NCBI GenBank assembly: GCA_030613375.1
Contig: JAUWMC010000006.1
Span: forward strand, 1 to 38,060
Direction of reading: 5' to 3'
DNA from: Microcaldota archaeon
GTDB taxonomy: Archaea > Micrarchaeota > Micrarchaeia > Anstonellales > Bilamarchaeaceae
Length of the DNA: 38,060 nucleotides
Below are positions 14,587 to 21,399 of this stretch, piece by piece; position 1 is the stretch's first letter; the number at the start of each line of letters is the position of its first letter. The notes beneath the pieces were generated by a model. The model was not told the DNA's origin. It was given only the letters and a program-made list of their open reading frames with translations, and did not search any database. A program made the translations under genes and the position numbers.

Positions 14587-15165
14587 ATGGAAATTACAGA
14601 AAAGGAATTACAGGAGACATTCTCAAAAATGAAAATCCCGGAAGATATCCGGCTGTTCATGATAACTGAGAAAATGTATGTACGAATATACAAAGGGAAG
14701 GTTACGTGGAAGCTTCTTTCAGAGGAATTTGAGTTTGTAAGGAAGCTCAAATGTGAAAGGGGGGAGATACTGGACTTATTTTCAAAGATGGAGTTCTTGG
14801 TGAATGAGCTTATTCAGCTTAGGATGCTGGGTGCGAATTCAGAAGAGGCAGATAAACTGGATGATGTGGTTGCATACGTGGATTTCTTCAGCAGGCTGAA
14901 ACTTCTTAAGAAATGGGGAATCATAGAGAATAAAACTGTGGAAATGGTGAACCAAACGAAACAGGTGAGGAACGGATTTGCGCATGCCTGGGGAACTGAA
15001 GAGGTTTTGTATAAGGAGAAACCTATTGAGGAGAATTTTGAGAAATTCAAGCATGACATGGAGGAAATCTGGAAAGCGCTAGTTGAGGTTTATTCGGTTG
15101 AACAGAAAAAGTATGATGTTTCAGAGATATTCAAAAGAATACGGGAAGAAAATAAATCAGTTTGA
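14587..15165 (+). CDS. HEPN-like protein encoded directly after tRNA-Arg
   Basis: The protein is helical and has the R-X4-H signature of HEPN RNase domains at 128-133 (VRNGFAHAW), after an alpha-helical stretch (about 57-125) that fits the four-helix HEPN fold. HEPN proteins are often RNases or partners in toxin-antitoxin, anti-phage and RNA-processing systems, and several cut tRNA. ATG 14587 is two bases after the tRNA, leaving no room for a promoter or ribosome site, so the message would come from tRNA 3' processing or from a start further in. ATG 14629 (residue 15) has AGGAG at 14612-14616 and is the alternative. No antitoxin-like gene is adjacent. The HEPN assignment rests on the motif and predicted helices only. 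Confidence 0.75.
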   Translation: MEITEKELQETFSKMKIPEDIRLFMITEKMYVRIYKGKVTWKLLSEEFEFVRKLKCERGEILDLFSKMEFLVNELIQLRMLGANSEEADKLDDVVAYVDFFSRLKLLKKWGIIENKTVEMVNQTKQVRNGFAHAWGTEEVLYKEKPIEENFEKFKHDMEEIWKALVEVYSVEQKKYDVSEIFKRIREENKSV

Positions 15166-15843
15166 ATAGTTGAATGAGAATATGAACTCTTCTCCTGTGT
15201 CTGCTGGGATTGGATCGTAAACTATACGGAGAGTACCATCAAGCGGATCCTCCTCCTTGTCAACTTCTATCCAAACTTCTCCAGAGATGGCCTGGCCTGG
15301 GTAAATGTATTTTGTTTCTAGGAGAAGGTCCTGGTAATTGTCCCTACAAGTATAGTGGGGGAGGACAGGGTCTGGATCATATTTAGCTCCCATGGTATCT
15401 AAGAGGTAGAAGCTGGGGTAGCTTACAAACTGGCTGCGGTTTAAGGTGTTCTTGAGGTTTGCGTGAAAAACCAGGTAATAGATGTAATCTTCATTGTCAG
15501 AAAATCCAATGCACCTTCTTTCTTCAAGAAAAGTAACTTGTAGTTTAAGCCCATTTGAGGTTATTGTTTCCCCTAATTCAGAAGCTGGGCAATCGTAATC
15601 AATAAGGGCTGTACATCCTGCGGGGCAGCATCCATCTCCAAGAGTACAGGAGCTTATCTGGTCACAAGAAGGAGGGGAATATTGCTGGATTGGAGCTGGT
15701 TCTGGTGATTGGTTTTGAGGTGCTGGTTCAGGTTCTTGAGATTGTGGAGGCTGTGGGGTGGATGTTATCAGGATATATGATACTGAGAGGATTACGACTA
15801 GTATTAGTGCCAGCAGTGTACCCGAGTAATAGTCCAGCTTCAT
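15157..15843 (-). CDS. Membrane-anchored Cys-rich protein with DUF4352-like domain
   Basis: The 228-residue protein has an N-terminal membrane helix (about 8-27), a Pro/Gln/Glu linker (30-57), and a cysteine-rich segment with C..SSC..GDGCCPAGC......DC (about 59-87), a pattern seen in exported archaeal proteins. A beta-rich domain follows (about 92-225) resembling the DUF4352 Ig-like fold, with G-E-T-I-T-S-N-G-L at its start and YPGQAISGEVWIEV near its end. It probably sits outside the cell on its anchor. Its 3' end overlaps the HEPN gene tail to tail by 9 bp. Confidence 0.75.
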   Translation of the reverse strand: MKLDYYSGTLLALILVVILSVSYILITSTPQPPQSQEPEPAPQNQSPEPAPIQQYSPPSCDQISSCTLGDGCCPAGCTALIDYDCPASELGETITSNGLKLQVTFLEERRCIGFSDNEDYIYYLVFHANLKNTLNRSQFVSYPSFYLLDTMGAKYDPDPVLPHYTCRDNYQDLLLETKYIYPGQAISGEVWIEVDKEEDPLDGTLRIVYDPIPADTGEEFIFSFNYSN

Positions 15844-15927
15844 AGATAAAGTTAGGGAAATAGGAAATAAAAAGGGTGGAGGGCTATGAGAGCAGGAATA
15901 AAAAGGGTTCTAAGGTAAAATCTGAAC

Positions 15928-16836
15928 ATGGAAGAAGAGGCTGCAGAGGCAAGCATCGAAGAATTCGAAGAAGCCGGAAAGATAGGGGCACGCATACGGG
16001 AGGAAAGCAAGCAGCTCATAAATATAGGGGAAGGGCTTCTGGACATAGCAGAAAGCATAGAAGGCATGATAAAAGAAGAAGGGGGAAAGCCCGCTTTCCC
16101 AGTAAATGTTTCCATTAATGAAATTGCTGCGCATTATACTCCAGAATTTGAAGACAAGGCAATAATTGGGGAGACGGATGTTGTAAAAATTGATTTGGGG
16201 GTTGAGTTGAATGGAGCAATATCTGATACGGCCTACACAATAGACCTAAGCGGAGAGAACGGAAAGCTTGTGGAAGCGTCTGAGAAGGCGCTAGAGAGGG
16301 CAATAGAAGTAATGAAGGCGGGAGTGACAATTGGGGAAGTAGGAGGAGCAGTAGAGGATAAAATAAAGGAATATGGATTCAAGCCTGTGGCAAATTTGAC
16401 CGGGCATAGGATAAGCACTGGAATGCTGCACACGGGAATAGATGTCCCTTCGATAAAGACCGAGGACCCGTACCAACTGCAGGTAGGGGAGATATATGCA
16501 ATAGAGCCATTTGCAACAAACGGAAAGGGATTTGTTTCAGATACAGATCAGGTTGAGATATTTAGCTTGTATATGCCAGGAATGCTTAGAATGAGAGAAT
16601 CAAGAAAACTCCTGAATTATATAATCTCTAATTACGGAATGCTGCCTTTTGCAGAAAGGTGGCTTTTGAAGGATTTCAAGTCAAAGCTTCTTTTGAAAAA
16701 TGCACTGAAGGAAATGCTTAGGATGCAGGTAATCAAAGCATATCCTGTGTTAAAGGAAGCAGAACGAGGCCTTGTTTCCCAAGCTGAGCATACACTGCTT
16801 ATAGAAGAAGATGGAGTAAAGGTCCTCACTAAGTAG
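15928..16836 (+). CDS. map: Methionine aminopeptidase, type II
   Basis: Map removes the initiator methionine from nascent proteins. The 302-residue protein carries all five metal ligands of the pita-bread fold: Asp89 (KIDLG), Asp100 (SDTAYT), His160 (LTGHRIS), Glu193 (IEPFA) and Glu287 (SQAEHTLLI), plus the active-site His69 (EIAAHY). The insertion between about 205 and 265 (MLRMRESRKLLNYI...) marks type II, the archaeal/eukaryotic class. The start ATG 15928 gives a slightly extended acidic N-terminus. No clear Shine-Dalgarno precedes it. Confidence 0.97.
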   Translation: MEEEAAEASIEEFEEAGKIGARIREESKQLINIGEGLLDIAESIEGMIKEEGGKPAFPVNVSINEIAAHYTPEFEDKAIIGETDVVKIDLGVELNGAISDTAYTIDLSGENGKLVEASEKALERAIEVMKAGVTIGEVGGAVEDKIKEYGFKPVANLTGHRISTGMLHTGIDVPSIKTEDPYQLQVGEIYAIEPFATNGKGFVSDTDQVEIFSLYMPGMLRMRESRKLLNYIISNYGMLPFAERWLLKDFKSKLLLKNALKEMLRMQVIKAYPVLKEAERGLVSQAEHTLLIEEDGVKVLTK

Positions 16837-17091
16837 TGCGCTTTTTTCTTGAATGTGCCGGAGGTTCCCTAGGCTCTTCCCCCAGCCAGTTCTTCAGGGG
16901 GAACCTCAAACTCACTTCTTTTTTCGTTCTCCTGTTTCCACCAAAAATAAAGGAAATTTAGAAACTGTAGCAATGCAACATTCATCATAAAACAGGGTTT
17001 ACGTATCCATATTCTCGGGAGAGAAAGGAGAAACGGAAACGAAGAGGGGCGCCAGTAGGAGGTTCCTCATAAAACGTATAACGACCAGATA
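16837..17091. other. Intergenic stretch with hairpin, no gene
   Basis: No convincing ORF is found. A T-rich tract (CTTTTTTCTT, 16841-16850) just after map is a likely terminator. A large inverted repeat follows at 16861-16907. GGAGGTTCC occurs at 16860-16868 and again at 17058-17066. The rest is purine-rich on the + strand without recognisable structure. Confidence 0.5.
16861..16907. ncRNA. Possible small structured RNA or attenuator hairpin
   Basis: GAGGTTCCC (16861-16869) pairs perfectly with GGGAACCTC (16899-16907). An alternative stem TTCCCCC (16877-16883) with GGGGGAA (16897-16903) uses the same 3' strand, so the two folds exclude each other. I do not recognise an H/ACA, C/D, SRP or RNase P signature. 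It may be a regulatory element or just part of the map terminator region. Confidence 0.3.
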
Positions 17092-17102
17092 TTTTATAAA
17101 TA
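17092..17102 (+). promoter_or_regulatory. TATA box for the 227-residue orphan gene
   Basis: TTTTATAAATA lies about 50 bp before ATG 17148, and GGTG at 17137-17140 provides a ribosome site 7 bases before that ATG. Confidence 0.55.
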
Positions 17103-17147
17103 AAGAGTGCTCCTACTACTAAGAGAGATAACTAAAGGTGTATGATT

Positions 17148-17831
17148 ATGGGTAGATCAATACAAATATCGAAGAAAAAGGCAACTGGAGCACTTACTGG
17201 GGCTGAAAAAAAACAGTTAGTGGACAATATGACAAAAAATGTAATGGAAGAAATGACTGGACCGGACAGCTTCCTCAGAATGGAGGAAGCAGAAGTTGCA
17301 GAAGAGCTGAAAGGAAAGAGCAGGGGCGAGCAGAATGAGATACTTGATGGGTTTGCTGAAACACTGGAGAAGGATTACCCATTCGTGGGAGAATGGAAAG
17401 CGTCCCTTAAGCCTAGCACATATATAGATGGTGATGGGAATGAAGTGAAAGGACGGATCGTACTTGACAGGAAAACACTGGGAAAAAACGTAAGGGAGCT
17501 TGTGGAAGCATCGGTAGATAATCTGCTCGTGCGGGTTAATGAAATGGGAGAGGATGCTGCAAAAGGAGTAACTTCTAAAACTTCTAAGGATGGACTAAGG
17601 CTTGGAGTAGATGAATCCGGAGCAGAAGAGTTTAATGCTTCTATTGTAAATGCGCTTGTAGAAAACCTCCCTCAAAAACTTGAAGGCACTGTGAAGGTAG
17701 AGGGCATAAAAAACAAAGATGACGAATATACTGGAAACGTGCAACTCAGCTGGGTGGGACGGATGGGCAGCAAAGATGTTAAAATAAGCTTGTTTACTGG
17801 AAAACCTGTGGGCTCTACTAAAAAAGCATAA
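17148..17831 (+). CDS. Orphan cytoplasmic protein
   Basis: I do not recognise this 227-residue protein. It is charged, without signal or membrane segments or cysteines. The first 85 residues look helical, with KKATGALTGAEKKQLVDNM and MEEAEVAEELKGKSRGEQNEILDGFAETL; the rest seems mixed alpha/beta, ending in a KDVKISLFTGKP strand. ATG 17148 is favoured over 17142 by spacing to GGTG. It has its own TATA box and no close neighbour on the same strand. Confidence 0.7.
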   Translation: MGRSIQISKKKATGALTGAEKKQLVDNMTKNVMEEMTGPDSFLRMEEAEVAEELKGKSRGEQNEILDGFAETLEKDYPFVGEWKASLKPSTYIDGDGNEVKGRIVLDRKTLGKNVRELVEASVDNLLVRVNEMGEDAAKGVTSKTSKDGLRLGVDESGAEEFNASIVNALVENLPQKLEGTVKVEGIKNKDDEYTGNVQLSWVGRMGSKDVKISLFTGKPVGSTKKA

Positions 17832-17977
17832 TGCTCATGAAAAAAACAATTTCAGAACGTTATATGGAACGCTTTCCTGAGCCGACTCCGTCCAGAATAA
17901 AGCGATTCCACTTATTCTTTCCGGGAAAAATACCCTGGTGGTTGCTCCCACTGACAGAGGTAAAAGTGGGGCGTGCA

Positions 17978-19225
17978 TTAGAGTTCAATTACATCTCCGT
18001 TTTTGGGTGCAACTGCATCAAAGCCCATCGAGATAAGTTCTTTTGCAAATTCAGGTGTGTTGTCTCCGTGGTTGAGGATTATTTTTTCCGGGTTGGTTTT
18101 CTTTACGAAATCAATCAAGCCAGTGCGGCCAACATGGGCACTGAAATCAAGGTATTCTGCGGGGACTGAAACGTCCAGTTCATAACCATCTATCATGACC
18201 TTGTTTTGGTTGAGGATTCTTCGTCCGTTTGTTCCTTCTACATTGTACCCTGTAAAGATAATCTTGGAATTGGGGCTGAGATTTTGGAGATAGCTTAAGG
18301 CAGGACCACCTTCCATCATTCCTGCTGTGGAAACTATTACACTAGGTTCGTTTGTAGCATCCCTGCGGTCCCTTGGGTTTCCTACAAAGATTACTTCATG
18401 AGTTGCCTCTCTGAATGTTTTTGGGTCCTTTATGTAATCATCGTGTTTGAGGTAAATGTCGGTTACTGCCTTGGACATTCCATCCAAAAATATGGGAATT
18501 CCCCGGAGGTGGGCATGTAAAATAGAGATTAGTTCTTGAGATCGTCCCACTGCAAAGGCGGGGAGGAGAACTGAGCCACCATCGTCTATTGTTTCTTCTA
18601 TTTTGTGGATTAGTTGTTTTTCGGATTCTGCCCTATCTGGATGGTTTCGGTTGCTGTAAGTGGTTTCAAGAATTAAGTAATCTACCTCATCTGGAGCAAC
18701 TGCGCCTTTGTGCATCTGAGTATCGCTTTCCTTGAAATCTCCAGAATAGATAAGAGTTTTTCCTTCATATTTTGCTTTTATCATAGAAGAACCGAGAATG
18801 TGGCCCGCATCATGAAGAGAATAATCTGTTTTTCCAAGGGAAAGTGATTGTTCGTAAAGAAGGGGAGCATAATTGTTTTCTGCGCGGTTGATGTGCATTT
18901 CCTGGTAAGGAGCATCTTCTCCCATTATTTTAAGGGAATCTGCCCAAAGGAGAGATGCTATTTCCATTGTGGGGAGAGTACCAAACCAATGGGCCGGAGG
19001 ACGTGTGTAAAGCTCGGGAATGAAACCGCTATGGTCCAAGTGAGCATGGGAAAGAATCATTGCATCTATGTTCTCTTGATATGGAAGCGGAGTCATTTCC
19101 TGCTTGTTTGCTTTATGGCCTGTGTGGATTTTGAGGCCGTAATCAAAGAGGGTGCGCTGGTCTGTTTCAATCATGAAACAGCTTCTACCCACCTCCTGGC
19201 CGGCTCCTAAGCACTGAATTCTCAT
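17978..19225 (-). CDS. Beta-CASP metallo-beta-lactamase RNase (aCPSF2-like)
   Basis: Beta-CASP nucleases of this group (archaeal CPSF homologues) process or degrade RNA 3' or 5' ends; aCPSF1 orthologues mediate termination. The 415-residue protein has the zinc motif HAHLDH (60-65), His142 (DAGHILGSS), Asp163 (SGDFKESD), the beta-CASP acid in LETTYSNR, motif B-like STAGMMEGGP, and the C-terminal His motifs DFSAHVGR and LNHGD. It lacks the N-terminal KH domains of aCPSF1, so aCPSF2 is the better label. A TATA-like ATTATTAATCC at 19247-19257 is 27 bp from the ATG, implying a leaderless message. Confidence 0.93.
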   Translation of the reverse strand: MRIQCLGAGQEVGRSCFMIETDQRTLFDYGLKIHTGHKANKQEMTPLPYQENIDAMILSHAHLDHSGFIPELYTRPPAHWFGTLPTMEIASLLWADSLKIMGEDAPYQEMHINRAENNYAPLLYEQSLSLGKTDYSLHDAGHILGSSMIKAKYEGKTLIYSGDFKESDTQMHKGAVAPDEVDYLILETTYSNRNHPDRAESEKQLIHKIEETIDDGGSVLLPAFAVGRSQELISILHAHLRGIPIFLDGMSKAVTDIYLKHDDYIKDPKTFREATHEVIFVGNPRDRRDATNEPSVIVSTAGMMEGGPALSYLQNLSPNSKIIFTGYNVEGTNGRRILNQNKVMIDGYELDVSVPAEYLDFSAHVGRTGLIDFVKKTNPEKIILNHGDNTPEFAKELISMGFDAVAPKNGDVIEL

Positions 19226-19246
19226 GGAGGAGATATCCGTGAAAAA

Positions 19247-19257
19247 GGATTAATAAT
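19247..19257 (-). promoter_or_regulatory. TATA box of the aCPSF2-like gene
   Basis: ATTATTAATCC on the - strand is centred 27 bp from the start codon. The palindrome at 19279-19294 is centred about 35 bp further upstream. Confidence 0.5.
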
Positions 19258-19278
19258 GATGGGTCTACAGACGGTGTA

Positions 19279-19294
19279 TGTAACCATGGTTACA
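19279..19294. promoter_or_regulatory. 16-bp palindrome, copy 1 (candidate operator)
   Basis: TGTAACCATGGTTACA is a perfect palindrome in the divergent region between the aCPSF2-like gene and acdB. The same 16 bp recur at 26631-26646. It is about 35 bp upstream of the aCPSF2 TATA and 70 bp upstream of the acdB TATA. Such a site would suit a dimeric helix-turn-helix regulator. Confidence 0.65.
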
Positions 19295-19352
19295 CAGACT
19301 CCCGAGAATCATTTTTTTCCATTATCCTACGTGGGGCCAAACCACCGGCGAG

Positions 19353-19361
19353 TTTAAAATA
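19353..19361 (+). promoter_or_regulatory. TATA box of acdBA
   Basis: TTTAAAATA lies about 26 bp before the acdB ATG, implying a leaderless transcript; the preceding CCGGCGAG could serve as BRE. Confidence 0.55.
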
Positions 19362-19382
19362 ATTGTAGGTTTAAGCTGAGTT

Positions 19383-20015
19383 ATGGTGAAGAAAGCTGCC
19401 CTTCCTGAATTCAGGATGCTTCAAAAATACGGCATCCATCCACTTTCCCATGGGATTGCAAAAACCTCTGCACAGGCCCTGAAAATTGCTGAAGAAATAG
19501 GCTATCCTGTTGCGCTGAAGATCGTTTCCCCTGAAATCTCGCACAAAACTGATGTTGGGGGGGTAATAATTGGAATACGTGATGGAAAAAGATTGGTTCA
19601 TGCATATGAAGATATCCTGGAGGGTGCAGGAAAACATAAGGTAACTGGAGTTCTTGTGCAAAAGATGGCACGAAAAGGAATTGAACTTATTATTGGGGGT
19701 AAAAAAGACCCTCAGTTCGGACACATGATTATCCTCGGGATGGGAGGAGTGTATGTTGAAGTATTCAAAGATGTAACTGCGCGCATCTGCCCCATAACCA
19801 AACAAGATGTTATTGAGATGATTAATGAACTTCAGACCCATCCATTACTTACAGGAGTACGGGGAATGGGGCCAATAAACATGAAGCAACTCTATTCTCT
19901 TATGGTAAAAACGTCTGAGATGATAGTAAAGGAAGACATGAAAGAGCTGGACCTGAACCCCGTAATCTTTGATGAAAAAGGATATGATATTGTTGATGTG
20001 AGGTTTCGGAAATGA
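19383..20015 (+). CDS. acdB: Acetyl-CoA synthetase (ADP-forming), beta subunit
   Basis: With the alpha subunit this enzyme converts acyl-CoA, ADP and phosphate into acid, CoA and ATP, a main energy-conserving step in fermenting archaea. The 210-residue protein is the ATP-grasp part: PVALKIVSPEISHKTDVGGV near the start, LVQKMARKGIELIIGGKKDPQFG in the middle, and the metal-binding LDLNPVIFDEKG at the end. Length is close to the usual beta subunit (~230). It starts at ATG 19383 and overlaps acdA by 4 nt (ATGA). Confidence 0.95.
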   Translation: MVKKAALPEFRMLQKYGIHPLSHGIAKTSAQALKIAEEIGYPVALKIVSPEISHKTDVGGVIIGIRDGKRLVHAYEDILEGAGKHKVTGVLVQKMARKGIELIIGGKKDPQFGHMIILGMGGVYVEVFKDVTARICPITKQDVIEMINELQTHPLLTGVRGMGPINMKQLYSLMVKTSEMIVKEDMKELDLNPVIFDEKGYDIVDVRFRK

Positions 20016-21397
20016 GGAAAGATATTGCAAATCTCAAGTATGTTTTTAACCCGAAATCAATTGCAATTATCGGGGCCTCGGATAATCCAGCAAAGCTGGG
20101 AAATGTGATACTCAAAAACTTAGTTGATGGGGGATTTGAGGGAAAAATATATCCCATTAATCCAAAATACCCTGAACTTTTGGGGCTGAAATGTTATCCA
20201 AGCATCAAAAAATTAAAGGGGAAGGTGGACATGGCAATCTTTGCGGTTCCTTCGAAGATAGTTCCTGCAATTGCAGATGACTGCGGAAAGAATGGAGTAA
20301 AGGGAATTGTTGTTCTGTCTGCAGGATTTGGAGAGGTCGGAAACGTTGCGCTGGAGGAGAAACTGAAGAATGTTGTGCTTAAACATAATATGGCAATGAT
20401 TGGCCCAAATTGCCTTGGGGTAATGAACCCTGAAAAAAGAGTGGACAGTATCTTCTTCCCATTCTACAAGTTCGGAAGACCGAATGTGGGGGGGATTTCG
20501 CTTATTACCCAGAGTGGAGCGGTTGGATCGTGTATTGCAGACCTTGCTGCATATTACGGGGTTGGGTTTGCGAAATTTGCTTCCTACGGAAACGGAACTA
20601 CGATAAATGATGCAGACCTGCTCGAGTATTTTGGAGCAGACCCGAAAACAGAACAAATCCTTCTTTATGTGGAGGGAACCAAGAATGGGGCGAAATTGCT
20701 GGAAATGCTAGAGAAAGTGAATAAGAAAAAACCGATAATCGTGCTGAAGGCAGGTAAGAGCAAGGCAGCCGGGGAAGCTGCAATGTCCCACACCGGGAAC
20801 CTTGCAGGGAATTATATGGCATACAAAGCTGCGTTCAGGCAAAGCAAGGCAATTGAAGTAGATTCAGTAGTAGATTTGTTCTATGTTGCAAATATGTTCA
20901 GCCAGGCGCGGCCTAAAGGAAAGAAAGTTGCAGTACTTACTGATGGAGGTGGGTTGGGGGTGCTTACTGCCGATTCGCTGGAAGAAGAAGGATTAGAAGT
21001 TACGAAATTCGGTAAGGAAACAAAAAAGAAGCTGAAGAAAGTGCGTCCGGAATATGTAAATGTTGTGAATCCTTTGGATATTGTTGCGGATTCCGGGACA
21101 GATACCTATCGGAAATCTTTGAGAATCCTTATGGAGGATAAGGAGATTGATTCTATTATAGTAATAATACTTTTCCAGGCACCTGCTGTTGATTCACGAA
21201 TAATAGATATATTAGTGAAAGAATCTGACAAGCAGAAAAAGCCGATAATCGTTGTTGCGGTGGGAGGAGAATACACTAAAGAAAATAGGAGGATACTAGA
21301 TAGTTATGGGATTCCCACCTATGGGTCTCCTGCTTCTGCTGTTAAAACACTGAAAAAATTCACTGATTATTCACTTTTTCTTAAGAACAAGAAATAG
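20012..21397 (+). CDS. acdA: Acetyl-CoA synthetase (ADP-forming), alpha subunit
   Basis: The alpha subunit carries the CoA-binding and succinyl-CoA-ligase-like domains. Visible are the CoA-binding Rossmann motif IIGASDNPAKLGN (19-31), MIGPNCLGVMNP (129-140), ITQSGAVGS (165-173) and the phosphohistidine motif EAAMSHTGNLAG with His260. The 461 residues match the family length. It follows acdB with a 4-nt overlap, as in other archaea with separate subunits. Its end lies 2 bp from the convergent orphan gene. Confidence 0.96.
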   Translation: MRKDIANLKYVFNPKSIAIIGASDNPAKLGNVILKNLVDGGFEGKIYPINPKYPELLGLKCYPSIKKLKGKVDMAIFAVPSKIVPAIADDCGKNGVKGIVVLSAGFGEVGNVALEEKLKNVVLKHNMAMIGPNCLGVMNPEKRVDSIFFPFYKFGRPNVGGISLITQSGAVGSCIADLAAYYGVGFAKFASYGNGTTINDADLLEYFGADPKTEQILLYVEGTKNGAKLLEMLEKVNKKKPIIVLKAGKSKAAGEAAMSHTGNLAGNYMAYKAAFRQSKAIEVDSVVDLFYVANMFSQARPKGKKVAVLTDGGGLGVLTADSLEEEGLEVTKFGKETKKKLKKVRPEYVNVVNPLDIVADSGTDTYRKSLRILMEDKEIDSIIVIILFQAPAVDSRIIDILVKESDKQKKPIIVVAVGGEYTKENRRILDSYGIPTYGSPASAVKTLKKFTDYSLFLKNKK

Positions 21398-21399
21398 GT

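Noticed and set aside
15876-16118. 80-residue Arg/Lys/Gly-rich ORF overlapping the start of map
   Set aside because: Out of frame with map, whose metal ligands and length confirm the other frame.
16970-16995. C-box-like ATGATGA on the - strand, suggesting a C/D sRNA
   Set aside because: No CTGA box D lies at a suitable distance (nearest about 90 nt away) and no C'/D' pair is seen.
17831-18169. A 112-residue + strand ORF right after the 227-residue orphan
   Set aside because: More than half lies opposite the aCPSF2-like gene, its composition there mirrors that gene, and it has no ribosome site; only the TAATG junction speaks for it.
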